Assembly (NCBI RefSeq): GCF_047971885.1
Contig: NZ_JBKEAE010000008.1
Location: 1-64,000 of the forward strand
DNA: 64,000 nt
Direction: 5' to 3'
Origin: Tropicimonas sp047971885
GTDB taxonomy: Bacteria; Pseudomonadota; Alphaproteobacteria; Rhodobacterales; Rhodobacteraceae
Below the pieces are notes generated by a model. The model worked only from the letters and a program-made list of their open reading frames with translations. It was not told the DNA's origin and made no database searches. The position numbers were made by a program, and so were the translations under genes. This document shows positions 27,368 through 37,070 of the stretch, piece after piece; the first letter of the stretch is position 1, and each line of letters starts with the position of its first letter.

Positions 27368-28186
27368 TGCACGCCGCACCCGGCGCTGCCGCAACGCAAA
27401 GACCGCGATGAAGACGGCGCTGAGAATCAGCACGATGGTCGGGGCCGGGGCGCTGTCGAGGAAAAAGCTCAGATAGGTGCCGCCCAGCATGCCGGCCAGG
27501 CAGACAGCGCAGGCCGCCATCAGCATATGGGGGAAACTGCGGGTAGCGAGGAAGGCGATCGCGCCGGGCGCGATCAGCAGTCCCACGGCAAGGATCAGCC
27601 CCGTCGCCGAAAGGGTGGCAACGATGGTCAGCGACATCAGCGTCAGCAACCCGTAATGCAGCAGGCCGACCGGCAGCCCCGAAGCCCGCGCCTGCGCCGG
27701 ATCGAAGGCATGCAGCAGCAGATCCTTCCATTTCAGCAGCAGCGCCGCCGTGACCGCCAGCGATATCGCCCCGGAGGTCAGCAGGTCGGCCCTCCCGACG
27801 CCCAGCATGTTGCCGAACAGGACATGATCGAGGTGCACGTTGGTGCGGATGCCGGTGTAAAGCACGATCCCCAGACCGAACATGCCCGAAAAGACCACCC
27901 CCATCACCGTATCCTGCCTGACCCGGCTGTTATCGGCCAGATAGCCGGTCAGCAGCGCGGTGAACATGCCGGCGCAGAAGGCACCGACGATCAGCGGAAT
28001 ACCGGCGACATAGGCCAGCACCACCCCGGGCAGGATCGCGTGGCTGACCGCATCGCCCATCAGCGCCCAGCCCTTGAGCACCAGAAAGCACGACAGCAGC
28101 GCCGTCGGGATGGCGACGATGGCGCAGATCAGAAACGCGTTCTGCATGAAAGCGAACTGGAACGGCATCAGAAGCGTCTCGATCAT
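27341..28186 (-). CDS. Metal ABC transporter permease (SitD/MntB-like, second permease)
   Basis: A 281-residue ABC-3 family permease with eight or nine membrane helices. The conserved family segment LKGWALMGDAVSHAILPGVV is at about residues 30-50 and GLILAVGLLIAPGAIAFL at about 190. The start MIETLLMPF is chosen because its ATG overlaps the stop of the preceding permease (ATGA). Together with the other permease, ATPase and binding protein it forms a four-gene SitABCD-like system, in which two non-identical permeases make a heterodimeric channel for Mn2+ or Fe2+. Confidence 0.92.
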   Translation of the reverse strand: MIETLLMPFQFAFMQNAFLICAIVAIPTALLSCFLVLKGWALMGDAVSHAILPGVVLAYVAGIPLIVGAFCAGMFTALLTGYLADNSRVRQDTVMGVVFSGMFGLGIVLYTGIRTNVHLDHVLFGNMLGVGRADLLTSGAISLAVTAALLLKWKDLLLHAFDPAQARASGLPVGLLHYGLLTLMSLTIVATLSATGLILAVGLLIAPGAIAFLATRSFPHMLMAACAVCLAGMLGGTYLSFFLDSAPAPTIVLILSAVFIAVFALRQRRVRRASALAAGDS

Positions 28187-29046
28187 GGCGCCAGACCCTC
28201 GGCGCGCAGCGCTGCGGCGGCCTTGCGCCGCGCCGCGAGCAGTCCGTGTTTCGGCGCCCAGACAAAGGCGGCAAGAAATACCAGCGTTTGCAGGACGACG
28301 ATGATCCCCCCGGTCGCACCGTCGAGGAAATAGCTCAGGTAGGCACCGACGAAGCTGGTGGTGCAGCCGATCACGACAGACAGCGCTATAAGGCGCGGGA
28401 AACGGTCGCACAGCAGATAGGCGGTGGCGCCCGGCGTCACCACCATCGCGATTACCAGGAACGCACCCACCGTCTGCATCGCCGCGACAACCGAGGCTGA
28501 CAGCAGCATGAAGAAGACCACCCGAAGCAGGCCGGGGTGCAGCCCGATCGAACGGGCATGGTTTTCATCAAAGAAAACGACCATCAGGTCCTTCCACTTT
28601 GCCAGCAGGACGGCAAGCGAAACGAAGCCGATCAGCGCCAGTTGCAGCGTGTCACCGGGCGAGATCGCCAGGATGTTGCCCATGGTGATGGTCTGGACCG
28701 AAATGGCCACCGGGTTGACCGACACCATGAACAGCCCCAGACCGAAGAAGCCGGTGAATATCAGCCCGATGATCACGTCGATCTTCAGCCCGGTCCGGTC
28801 GGAGAGAAACAGCATCGCCCCGGCCGCCAGCCCGCCCGAGATGAAGGCGCCGAGCGCAAAAGGCAGACCCAGCATGTAGGCGCCCGCCACCCCGGGCACG
28901 ACCGAATGCGAAAGCGCGTCGCCGATCAGCGACCAGCCCTTGAGCATCAGATAGGCCGACAGGAAGGCGCAGACCCCGCCGACCAGCGCCGAAACCCACA
29001 TGGCATTGGTCATGTAGGCGTAGCCGAAGGGTTCGAGCAGGATCAT
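28183..29046 (-). CDS. Metal ABC transporter permease (SitC-like, first permease)
   Basis: A 287-residue ABC-3 family permease with the family motif LKGWSLIGDALSHSVVPGVA (about residues 35-54) and GAFLVIAMVVTPGATAYLL (about 190-208). It is homologous to, but well diverged from, the following permease, as expected for a heterodimeric SitC/SitD pair. It overlaps the ATPase stop and the next permease start by ATGA junctions, so the genes are translationally coupled. Confidence 0.92.
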   Translation of the reverse strand: MILLEPFGYAYMTNAMWVSALVGGVCAFLSAYLMLKGWSLIGDALSHSVVPGVAGAYMLGLPFALGAFISGGLAAGAMLFLSDRTGLKIDVIIGLIFTGFFGLGLFMVSVNPVAISVQTITMGNILAISPGDTLQLALIGFVSLAVLLAKWKDLMVVFFDENHARSIGLHPGLLRVVFFMLLSASVVAAMQTVGAFLVIAMVVTPGATAYLLCDRFPRLIALSVVIGCTTSFVGAYLSYFLDGATGGIIVVLQTLVFLAAFVWAPKHGLLAARRKAAAALRAEGLAP

Positions 29047-29939
29047 TCCTCGCCCTCCCGGACGGTCTGGTCGCCATACTGGACCAGCGGACGTTCATCG
29101 TCGCTGTAGATTGTCAGGCCCCTCGGGTCGTCGTCGTCGTGAAGCTGGTCGCCGGTCAGGGTGAAATGGCGCAGCACGCCGCCGAATGCGGCTTGCAGAT
29201 TCTCGCGGGTAAAGGTGGTTTCGGTCGGGCCATAGGCCAGCACGGTTCCCTTGACCAGAACCGTCCGGTCGCAGAACTCGGGCACCGAGCCGAGGTTGTG
29301 GGTGGAGACCAGCATCACCCGCCCTTCGGCACGCAATTCGCGCAGCAGCGCGATGATCTGCTCCTCGGTCCTGACATCGACGCCGGTGAAGGGCTCGTCG
29401 AGCAGGATCACCTGTCCGTCCTGCGCCAGTGCCCGGGCAAGGAAGACGCGCTTTTTCTGCCCGCCCGACAGTTCGCCGATCTGGCGGCGGCGCAGATCGC
29501 CCATGCCGACGCGGTCGAGCGCGGCATCGACCATGGCCCGGTCCACGGCCCCGGGGCGCCGCAGGAAACCCATATGGCCGTAACGGCCCATCATCACCAC
29601 GTCTTCCACCAGCACCGGAAAGGACCAGTCGACCTCTTCCGCCTGGGGGACGTAGGAGACGAGGTTACGGCCAAGCGCATCCTTCACGCCTGTGCCGAGC
29701 AGACGAATCTCGCCCCGGGCGACCGGCACGAAACCCATGATCGCCTTGAAAAGCGTCGATTTTCCCGAGCCGTTGACGCCGACCAGCGCCGCCACGGTTC
29801 CGCGCGGGATCTCGAAACTGGCATTGCGGAGCGCGGTGTGGCCGTTGCGATAGGTGACCGTCACATCGCAGACGGAAATTCCGGGCTGCGCTGCCACCCC
29901 CGCGCCGTTTCCTGTCGCCCTCGCCGGTTGGTCTGGCAT
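29043..29939 (-). CDS. Metal ABC transporter ATP-binding protein (SitB-like)
   Basis: A 298-residue ABC ATPase: Walker A GVNGSGKST (about residue 54), signature LSGGQKKRVFLARAL (about 157), Walker B VILLDEPFTGVD and switch histidine in STHNLG. The YVPQAEEVDWSFPV Q-loop region is typical of the Mn/Zn/Fe (MZT) group. There is an unusual C-terminal extension of about 45 residues containing Asp-rich DDDDPRGL. It follows the binding-protein gene by 35 bp and is coupled to the first permease. Confidence 0.93.
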   Translation of the reverse strand: MPDQPARATGNGAGVAAQPGISVCDVTVTYRNGHTALRNASFEIPRGTVAALVGVNGSGKSTLFKAIMGFVPVARGEIRLLGTGVKDALGRNLVSYVPQAEEVDWSFPVLVEDVVMMGRYGHMGFLRRPGAVDRAMVDAALDRVGMGDLRRRQIGELSGGQKKRVFLARALAQDGQVILLDEPFTGVDVRTEEQIIALLRELRAEGRVMLVSTHNLGSVPEFCDRTVLVKGTVLAYGPTETTFTRENLQAAFGGVLRHFTLTGDQLHDDDDPRGLTIYSDDERPLVQYGDQTVREGEE

Positions 29940-29974
29940 CCGTTTCCCGTCCTCGCGCCGTAATCCCGCCGCCC

Positions 29975-30880
29975 TCAGTCCGTGCCCTCGGCCAGCCCCG
30001 CCGCTATGGTTCCGATCGTCACCCGCAACAGATCAAGGTAGCTCGGAACCGGCCCGCCGGGCTCCGACAGGCTGTCAACGTAGAGCACTCCACCATAGGC
30101 CGCCCCGGTTTCGCGCGCCACCTGTTCGGCTGGCGACTGGTTGACCGTGCTTTCGCAGAATACCACGGGGATCCGGTGTTCCTCCACCCCGTCGATCACT
30201 GCCCGCACCTGCTGCGGCGTGCCGGTCTGGTCGGCGTTCATCGGCCAGAGATACAATTCGCGCAGGCCCAGATCGCGCGCGAGATAGCTGAACGCGCCCT
30301 CGCAGGTAACCAGCCAGCGCCTGTCATCCGGAATTTCCGCGATCGAGGCGCGCAGCGGTTCGATCGCGGCACGAAGCCGATCCTTGTAGGCCGCCGCATT
30401 CGCACGATAGATCGCGGCATTGTCCGGATCGTGTTCGGACAATGCGGCGGTGATGTTGTCGATATAGACCATCGCGTTTTCCAGCCCCATCCACGCATGC
30501 GGGTTCGGCTTGCCTTCGTAGGCGCCGACCGCAACGGGAATCGGGTCGATACCCTCTGACAGGGTGGCCGAGGGGACCGGCCCTAGGTTTTCGAGAAACT
30601 GCTCGAACCAGCGTTCCAGATCGAGCCCGTTCCACAGGATCAGGTCGGCATCGTGGGCGCGCACGATGTCTCGTGGCGTCGGCTCGTAGCCATGAATCTC
30701 GGCCCCCGGCTTGGTGACCGAGACAACCTCGGCCGCATCGCCCGCAACAATCTGCGCCATGTCGGCAAGCACGGTGAAGGTGGTGACCACCTTCAGCCTG
30801 TCTGTATCGGCCGGGGCCGGCAGTCCCGCCAGGCCGGACATCGCCGCCACGGCGGCGATGCGATGAAAAGATGAAACCAT
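29975..30880 (-). CDS. Metal ABC transporter substrate-binding protein (SitA/MntC-like)
   Basis: A 301-residue cluster A-I (ZnuA/SitA/PsaA) solute receptor starting MVSSFHRIAAVAAMSGLAGL, a short signal peptide. The four metal ligands are visible: His in EIHGYEPTPRD, His in NPHAWMGLEN, Glu in VFCESTVNQ and Asp in LYVDSLSEP. There is no His-rich loop of the kind found in ZnuA, so Mn2+ or Fe2+ is more likely than zinc. The start at 30880 has GGAAG upstream; a longer frame to 30943 would extend over the regulatory box. First gene of a four-gene importer operon. Confidence 0.92.
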   Translation of the reverse strand: MVSSFHRIAAVAAMSGLAGLPAPADTDRLKVVTTFTVLADMAQIVAGDAAEVVSVTKPGAEIHGYEPTPRDIVRAHDADLILWNGLDLERWFEQFLENLGPVPSATLSEGIDPIPVAVGAYEGKPNPHAWMGLENAMVYIDNITAALSEHDPDNAAIYRANAAAYKDRLRAAIEPLRASIAEIPDDRRWLVTCEGAFSYLARDLGLRELYLWPMNADQTGTPQQVRAVIDGVEEHRIPVVFCESTVNQSPAEQVARETGAAYGGVLYVDSLSEPGGPVPSYLDLLRVTIGTIAAGLAEGTD

Positions 30881-30920
30881 GATGCCGTTCTTCCAGTTCC
30901 GGAGATCCCTTACATGTAAA

Positions 30921-30935
30921 TGAGAACCATTCGCA
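30921..30935. promoter_or_regulatory. Fur-family (Fur/Mur) box upstream of the metal importer
   Basis: TGAGAACCATTCGCA is a 7-1-7 inverted repeat with five of seven pairs complementary, the layout of Fur-family operators (TGATAAT-A-ATTATCA in E. coli). It is 40 bp upstream of the binding-protein start codon, with an AT-rich promoter-like stretch around it. In alphaproteobacteria sit operons are usually repressed by Mur (Mn) or Fur through boxes of this kind. The position fits; the regulator is inferred. Confidence 0.5.
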
Positions 30936-30974
30936 ATTGTCAAGATGCATGTACGCCTGCGGCGCCGCCACGTC

Positions 30975-33707
30975 TCATCCGGTATTGCGCAGCCCCGATG
31001 CGACCCCGTTGATCGAAAGCAGAATACCGCGCCGGGTCTTTTCGCTTATCTCCCCCGATCCGGCCAGCCGGGTCTTTTTCAGAAGCTCCACCTGCATGTG
31101 GTTCAGCGGGTCGAGATAGGGCGTGCGATGCCGCAGCTTTGCCTTGGCCTCGCCCGACTGGTTGCGCTCGACCGGCGAGGTGCCGGTAATCATTTCCAGC
31201 GCGCGCACGGTCGCCTCCCATTCCGCGACGATCCGGCCGAATATCCGGTCGCGGATTTCGCGATTCTCGCACAGATCGGCGTATTGGGCAGCCATCGCCA
31301 TGTCGCTCTTACCGATCATCAGGTCGATCTTCGAAACCATCGCGTGAAAGAACGGCCATTTCCTGTAAAGCGCGGCGAGCCCCGCCCCCTCGGGATCGTC
31401 CGACGCCGCGCACCACCCCGCGACCGCCGAGCCGAAACCGTACCAGGCCGGCAGCATGATCCGGCATTGCGCCCAGGAGAATACCCACGGAATGGCCCGG
31501 AGCGACGATATCTCGCGTGTCTTGCTGCGCGATGCGGGCCGCGACCCGATGTTGAGCGATGCGATCTCGCTGATCACGGTCGAGGACCAGAAGAACTCCT
31601 CGAAACCGTCGGTCTCGAAGACGAGGCCGCGATAGGCGCGGAAGGCATGGTCGGACATCAGATCCATGATCGCCGAATATTCGTCGGGCGCCTCCCCGGC
31701 CTGGGGCATCAGAGTGGCCTCGAGTGTTGCCGAAACCAGCGTTTCGAGATGGGCATAGCCGATCTCGGCGTGGGAGTAGCGCGACGAGATGACCTCGCCC
31801 TGTTCGGTCAGCCGGATCTGACCGTCCACCGCGCCCGGCGGCTGGGCGATGATTGCCTCGCGCAGCGGTCCGCCGCCGCGACCGATCGAACCGCCCCGGC
31901 CGTGGAACAGTCTCAGGCGCAGTTTCTGCTCGCCAAACAGCACGACCAGCGCGCGTTCGGCCTTGTAAAGCTCCCAGCCCGAGGTGACGAGCCCGCCGTC
32001 CTTGTTGCTGTCCGAATAGCCGAGCATGATTTCCTGCACATCGTCCTGCGCGGCAACGATGCGGCGGTATTCCGCCATCTCGAACAGCGCGCGCATGATA
32101 CCCGGCCCGTCGCGCAGGTCGGCGATGGTTTCGAACAGCGGCACGATGGCGATGCTACAGCGCCCGTCGAGCGACAGCAGCCCCGCCTGCTTGAGCAGCA
32201 CGCACAGCTCCAGCACGTCCGAAACCGACTGCGCGTTCGAAATGATCGAGGTCACGACAGCGCGGGGACCGAACCTGTCGATGACCTCCTTCGCGGCGCG
32301 GAACACCGCCAGTTCGGCGGCTGTCTGTTCCGAATACTCCCAGAACGGCCGGATGAGCGACCGGGGCGAGTTCAACTCGCGGCGCAGGATTTCGATCCGC
32401 GCCGCCTCGTCCATTGCCTTATAGCCGGTTCCAGGGGCAATCGCCTCGAACAGTTCCGCCACCGTGGCGCCGTGCACCGACGAGTTCTGACGCAGATCGA
32501 CGCTGGCAAGATGAAAGCCGAAACTGCGCACCTTGCGCCTGAGGTCGAGCACGCGTCCGTCGGCGATCGCATGGGCCTGATGCGATCTGAGCGACCGGTC
32601 GATCACGTCGAGATCGGCAAGAAAATCTTCGGCCATGTCATAGGGTATACCCAGCGGGGTGGGTCTGGGAACCGGCGCGCCGGGGTCGATTCCGGCCAGG
32701 GTCGCGGCCAGCCGCGAATAGATGCCGATCAGCGCCCGCCGATAGGGTTCGTCCTGCCGGTGCTCGGAAGTGTCGGGCGAGGCGGCGGCCAGTTCCTCAA
32801 GCTCGGCGTTCACCCGCACGACGCGGGTGGATATCGACAGTTCGCGGCCCAGCAGATGCACCTCTGTCAGATAATGGCGTACAGCATGTCCGGCCTGAAG
32901 GCGGAAACAGTCGCGCAGGATCTGGTCGGTCACGAAGGGGTTGCCGTCCCGGTCGCCACCAATCCAGCTCCCGATGCGCAGGAATGCGGGAAAATCCTGA
33001 CCGAAGGTGGTTTCGGGCAGCGCGGTGCGCAACGTATCCTGCAGGCGCGGCACCGCATGGAAGAACGTATGGTCGTAATAGCCGAGGCTGTTTCGGATCT
33101 CGTCGATGACACTCAGCTTGGTGCGGCGCAGAAGATGGGTTTGCCAGAGCGTCTCGACCTCGCGCTCGATACCCTTCTCGATCCCGGCGCAGTCGAGCCC
33201 GACACGCCGCGCCCGGCTGCGTTCGTCGAGCAGTTGCGAGATTGCGAATTCCGACCGCATGGTGCTCTGGCGACGGATCTCGGTCGGGTGCGCGGTCAGG
33301 ATGGGGCTGACCAGCGCGCTGCGAAAAAACGCAGCGATCTGCCTGTCGGAATGCCCGTTGAGCCGCGCCGCATCGATGGTCGCCTGCAGCGTGTCGTTGG
33401 CGCTGCTGCGCTGGTCGATCAGGATCTGTTCGTCCTGCGCGATATTGAGCAGGTGCAGGAAATAGGTGAAGGCACGCAGCGCCTGCACAGTCAGGTCCTC
33501 GGGCAGGGCGGCGATCATCTCGTGCAGCCGGCGATAGGCTGCTTCCTCGCCGGTGCGATGCAGCTCGACCGAGGCGCGGCGGATTTCCTCGACCGTGTCG
33601 AAGGCAAGCCCACCCTCCTGCGCGCGCAGGACATTGCCCAGAATCCGGCCCAGATAGCGGATGTTCTCTTCGTCTTCGCCCGGTTGCACAGGTGTCTGAA
33701 TTGCCAT
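30975..33707 (-). CDS. ppc: Phosphoenolpyruvate carboxylase
   Basis: A 910-residue enzyme that carboxylates PEP with bicarbonate to oxaloacetate, replenishing the TCA cycle. Diagnostic motifs are LTAHPTEIRRQS (catalytic His, about residue 145), GGDRDGNPFV (about 250), GYSDSNKDGGL (about 560) and the glycine-rich loop FHGRGGSIGRGGGP (about 600). It ends with the conserved C-terminal NGVASGLRNTG, whose final glycine region is essential in the family. The start MAIQTPVQP follows GGGAAC; an upstream frame extension is not family-like. Monocistronic, as far as can be seen. Confidence 0.97.
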   Translation of the reverse strand: MAIQTPVQPGEDEENIRYLGRILGNVLRAQEGGLAFDTVEEIRRASVELHRTGEEAAYRRLHEMIAALPEDLTVQALRAFTYFLHLLNIAQDEQILIDQRSSANDTLQATIDAARLNGHSDRQIAAFFRSALVSPILTAHPTEIRRQSTMRSEFAISQLLDERSRARRVGLDCAGIEKGIEREVETLWQTHLLRRTKLSVIDEIRNSLGYYDHTFFHAVPRLQDTLRTALPETTFGQDFPAFLRIGSWIGGDRDGNPFVTDQILRDCFRLQAGHAVRHYLTEVHLLGRELSISTRVVRVNAELEELAAASPDTSEHRQDEPYRRALIGIYSRLAATLAGIDPGAPVPRPTPLGIPYDMAEDFLADLDVIDRSLRSHQAHAIADGRVLDLRRKVRSFGFHLASVDLRQNSSVHGATVAELFEAIAPGTGYKAMDEAARIEILRRELNSPRSLIRPFWEYSEQTAAELAVFRAAKEVIDRFGPRAVVTSIISNAQSVSDVLELCVLLKQAGLLSLDGRCSIAIVPLFETIADLRDGPGIMRALFEMAEYRRIVAAQDDVQEIMLGYSDSNKDGGLVTSGWELYKAERALVVLFGEQKLRLRLFHGRGGSIGRGGGPLREAIIAQPPGAVDGQIRLTEQGEVISSRYSHAEIGYAHLETLVSATLEATLMPQAGEAPDEYSAIMDLMSDHAFRAYRGLVFETDGFEEFFWSSTVISEIASLNIGSRPASRSKTREISSLRAIPWVFSWAQCRIMLPAWYGFGSAVAGWCAASDDPEGAGLAALYRKWPFFHAMVSKIDLMIGKSDMAMAAQYADLCENREIRDRIFGRIVAEWEATVRALEMITGTSPVERNQSGEAKAKLRHRTPYLDPLNHMQVELLKKTRLAGSGEISEKTRRGILLSINGVASGLRNTG

Positions 33708-33901
33708 CGTTCCCGCCGCCCGCCGGGGCGGCCTTCTGCTGTTGCGCTCAGCCCGTTGCTTCCAACATTCGGAACGGGATGTCACGGGGGCCGACGCGAA
33801 AGAGGTCGAAAAGCTCACGGTTATTCAAAGCGCGCGAGGCCCGGGCGTTCACCGCGGGTGTCGCCCGAAATCCGGGCGACACGTGCTGTCCGGCCAATGC
33901 G

Positions 33902-35701
33902 TCAATGGCTGTGACGCGGGGTCTTGCCGTGGGCGATGTCGCGATAACTGTCGGCGCCGTCGAGGATCATGCCCTCGCTGAAGGGGCGGACCTCCTTGCG
34001 GAAAAGGGCCTGCCAGGGCGTCTGGCTTTCAGGCACCCTGAATCCGCCCGCCGCCCCGAGCGCGCCGCGCCGCGCGGCGATTTCCGCCGCATCGAGCAGA
34101 ACGGTCACCGTCCGCGCACCCAGATCGACGCGCAGCCTGTCGCCGTCGCGCAGGATCGCAAGATTGCCGCCATCGGCCGCCTCGGGCGAGGCGTTGAGAA
34201 TCGAGGCCGAACCCGATGTGCCCGACTGGCGCCCGTCGCCGATACAGGGCAGCGTATGCACACCCTCACGGATCAGGTAGGCGGGCGGGCGCATGTTCAC
34301 CACTTCCGCCCCGCCCGGATAGCCCCTGGGCCCGGCGCCGCGCATCACCAGGATGCTGTCGGGTGTGATGGCGAGCGCGGGATCGTCGATGCGTGCGTGG
34401 AAATCCTCCGGTCCGTCGAAAACGAAGACCGGTCCCTCGAACGCATCCGGATGGTCGGGGTCCGACAGGTACCTGCCGCGGAACTCGTCGTCGATCACCG
34501 AGGTTTTCATGATCGCCGTGTCGAAGACATTCCCCGTCATGTTCAGGAACCCGGCATTCGCGGTTAGCGGGGTGCCGACCGGCCGGATCACCTCGTCGTT
34601 TTCGACCCCGGCCGCTTCGTAGAGGCTGGCGAAACTGCGTGCAGTGACAGTGACCGCGCCGGGATGGGGGATCAGGCCGGCGCGCAGCAACTCGCCGATC
34701 ACTGCCGGCAAACCGCCGGCAAGGTGGAAATCCTCACTCAGATAGGCTCCAGCGGGCTGGACATTGGCCAGAAGCGGCACGCGATAGCCGACCGTCTCCC
34801 AGTCCGCGTTGGACAGTTCCAGCCCCAGATGCCGGGCGATCGCATTCAGATGGATCGGCGCATTGGTCGAGCCGCCGATGGCCGAGTTGACGACAATGGC
34901 ATTTTCGAAGGCGGCACGGGTCATCACGTCCGATGGCTTGAGATCCTCGTGCACCATTTCGACAATGCGTTTGCCCGTGGCATGAGCCATCTGCCCGCGT
35001 TCGCGATAAGGTGCCGGAATCGAGGCCGAGCCGGGCAGCTGCATCCCCAGCGCCTCGGCCAGGCTGTTCATGGTCGATGCCGTGCCCATCGTGTTGCAAT
35101 AGCCGACCGACGGGGCCGAGGACGCGGCCATCTGCATGAACTGCTCGGTATCGATCTGGCCGGTTGCCAGCAACTGACGCCCCTCCCAGATCACCGAGCC
35201 AGAGCCGGCACGCTTGCCCTTGTACCAGCCGTTCAGCATCGGCCCGACGGAGAAGGCGATGGCGGGGATGTTGACAGTCGCCGCCGCCATGAGCAGCGCC
35301 GGCGTGGTCTTGTCGCAACCGATGTTCAGGACAACGCCGTCGATCGGGTAGCCGTGAAGCGCCTCGACCAGCCCGAGATAGGCAAGGTTGCGGTCGAGCA
35401 TCGCGGTCGGGCGTTTGCCGGTCTCCTGTATTGGATGCACCGGAATCTCGAGCGCGACACCGCCGGCATCGCGGATGCCGTCGCGGACCCGCTTGGTCAG
35501 TTCCATATGGTGCCGGTTGCAGGGGGACAGATCCGAACCCGTCTGGGCGATACCGATGATCGGTCGCCCCGAGCGCAACTCGTCGAGCGTGAGCCCGTAG
35601 TTCAGATAGCGCTCGACATAGAGCGCAGTCATTTCCGGATCGTTCAGATCGTTGAACCACGCCTCCGAGCGGAGCGTCCTGCGGGTGGCAGCGTCGGTCA
35701 T
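33902..35701 (-). CDS. IlvD/Edd family sugar-acid dehydratase (pentonate dehydratase-like)
   Basis: A 599-residue Fe-S dehydratase. Three cluster cysteines are visible: Cys61 (SPCNRH), Cys129 (GCDKTTP, with Lys131 as the probable carbamylated metal ligand) and Cys202 (YCNTMGTAS). Their spacing matches characterised [2Fe-2S] L-arabinonate/D-xylonate dehydratases rather than branched-chain IlvD. CIGDGRQSGTSGSASIL near residue 488 carries the catalytic serine. The start has AGGAGG upstream. It is 46 bp downstream of dctM, so the TRAP transporter probably imports its sugar-acid substrate; the product would be a 2-keto-3-deoxy acid. Confidence 0.92.
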   Translation of the reverse strand: MTDAATRRTLRSEAWFNDLNDPEMTALYVERYLNYGLTLDELRSGRPIIGIAQTGSDLSPCNRHHMELTKRVRDGIRDAGGVALEIPVHPIQETGKRPTAMLDRNLAYLGLVEALHGYPIDGVVLNIGCDKTTPALLMAAATVNIPAIAFSVGPMLNGWYKGKRAGSGSVIWEGRQLLATGQIDTEQFMQMAASSAPSVGYCNTMGTASTMNSLAEALGMQLPGSASIPAPYRERGQMAHATGKRIVEMVHEDLKPSDVMTRAAFENAIVVNSAIGGSTNAPIHLNAIARHLGLELSNADWETVGYRVPLLANVQPAGAYLSEDFHLAGGLPAVIGELLRAGLIPHPGAVTVTARSFASLYEAAGVENDEVIRPVGTPLTANAGFLNMTGNVFDTAIMKTSVIDDEFRGRYLSDPDHPDAFEGPVFVFDGPEDFHARIDDPALAITPDSILVMRGAGPRGYPGGAEVVNMRPPAYLIREGVHTLPCIGDGRQSGTSGSASILNASPEAADGGNLAILRDGDRLRVDLGARTVTVLLDAAEIAARRGALGAAGGFRVPESQTPWQALFRKEVRPFSEGMILDGADSYRDIAHGKTPRHSH

Positions 35702-35747
35702 GGAAACCTCCTGAGATCGGCAACCGGACGACACCGAGCCTGGCGGC

Positions 35748-37070
35748 TCAGTGCCCGGTAAGGCCGGGGAACATGATGAGAAGGGCAAGCGCCAGGATTT
35801 GCATCCCGATGAACGGTATCAGAGAGCGGAAGATGTCGCCCAGCGAAATTTCGTCCGGCACCACAGACTTCAGATAGAATGCCGCAGGCCCGAAGGGAGG
35901 CGACAGGAAGCTGACCTGCATGTTCATGGCGAAAACGACACCGAACCAGACCGGATCGTATCCCAGGTCCTTCACGATGGGCACGAAGATCGGCATGCAG
36001 AGCAGCGCGATACCCACCCAGTCGAGGAACATGCCGAGCACGAAGAGGATCGCCATCATGAACAGGATGACAACGATCGGTTCTTCGGACACGCCCTGAA
36101 TCAGGGCCGAGACGAACTTGATCCCGCCCATCAGGTTGAACACGCCGACCAGCGCCGACGCGCCGATGCCGATCCAGACGATCATGCCAACCGTGCGCAG
36201 GGTCTGGCCCGCCGCCCCCATGAGCAGCTTGCGTGAAAACTCACCGCGAATCATTGTCGAAAGCGTTACGCCCACCACGCCAATGGCCGAGGCCTCCGTC
36301 ACCGACGCGATGCCGCCGTAGATCGAGCCCAACACGAAGATCACCACCAGAATCGGCAGGAAAAGCCCCTTCAGCAGCCTCAGCTTTTCACCTGTCGACA
36401 TCTCCTCGGGGTCGGCGACAGGGGCAAGGGCGGGGTTGGTGTAGGCGCGAAACAGGATATAGGTGGCGTAGAACAGGGCCAGCATGAAACCGGGCACGAA
36501 GGCCGAGGTAAAAAGCTCGCCGATCGAGACGTTGGCCGTCAGCCCGTAGATGATGAGCACGATCGACGGCGGCACCATCGTTCCCAGCGCGCCACCGGCG
36601 CAGCAGACACCAATGGCGAGGTTCTTGTCGTAACCGAGCCTCAGCATCTGCGGCAGCGCCAGCAGGCCGAGAAGAACCACCTCGCCGCCGATGATGCCCG
36701 ACATGGCAGCCAGCACGATGGCCACCAGCAGCGTCTGGATGGCAACGCCGCCGCGGATACGGCCCGCCAGAACCTTCATCGCGTCGAACAGGTCGCGCGC
36801 GATGCCCGAGCGGTCGAGGATCGCCGCCATCAGCACGAACATCGGCACCGCAACGAAGACGAAGGAGTTGACGAAGCTGAAGATCCGGCTGGTGATCAGC
36901 GGCAGGGCGGTGGGCCCGAACCAGCCCAGCGCGAAGATGAGCGCGACCAGAAGCGTGACGAAGGCAAGCGGCATGCCCGTCAGCAGCAGCAGCAGCAGCA
37001 TGGCGAACATCAGGACCGTGGCCCCTTCGATTCCGAGGGACTGAAGATCGGGCAGGAACGAGAAATCCAT
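35748..37070 (-). CDS. dctM: TRAP transporter large permease DctM
   Basis: A 440-residue, twelve-helix-type membrane protein of the DctM family, the Na+-driven transport subunit of TRAP importers. Family features include PMFVLMAAILDRSGIARDLF near residue 90 and GALGTMVPPSIVLIIYG near residue 160. The ATG shares one base with the dctQ stop (TGATG). A run of six leucines (FAMLLLLLLTGM) is encoded by a CAG/CTG trinucleotide tract at 36981-37000. The long upstream frame overlapping dctQ is not coding. Confidence 0.94.
   Translation of the reverse strand: MDFSFLPDLQSLGIEGATVLMFAMLLLLLLTGMPLAFVTLLVALIFALGWFGPTALPLITSRIFSFVNSFVFVAVPMFVLMAAILDRSGIARDLFDAMKVLAGRIRGGVAIQTLLVAIVLAAMSGIIGGEVVLLGLLALPQMLRLGYDKNLAIGVCCAGGALGTMVPPSIVLIIYGLTANVSIGELFTSAFVPGFMLALFYATYILFRAYTNPALAPVADPEEMSTGEKLRLLKGLFLPILVVIFVLGSIYGGIASVTEASAIGVVGVTLSTMIRGEFSRKLLMGAAGQTLRTVGMIVWIGIGASALVGVFNLMGGIKFVSALIQGVSEEPIVVILFMMAILFVLGMFLDWVGIALLCMPIFVPIVKDLGYDPVWFGVVFAMNMQVSFLSPPFGPAAFYLKSVVPDEISLGDIFRSLIPFIGMQILALALLIMFPGLTGH

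Noticed and set aside
30945..33914. 989-codon plus-strand open frame opposite ppc
   Set aside because: Antisense to a textbook ppc; composition (Arg, Gly, His, Gln rich) and no domain, typical of GC-rich shadows.
36981..37000. CAG trinucleotide tract as a phase-variation repeat in dctM
   Set aside because: Units of three keep the frame and simply encode a leucine run in a membrane helix.
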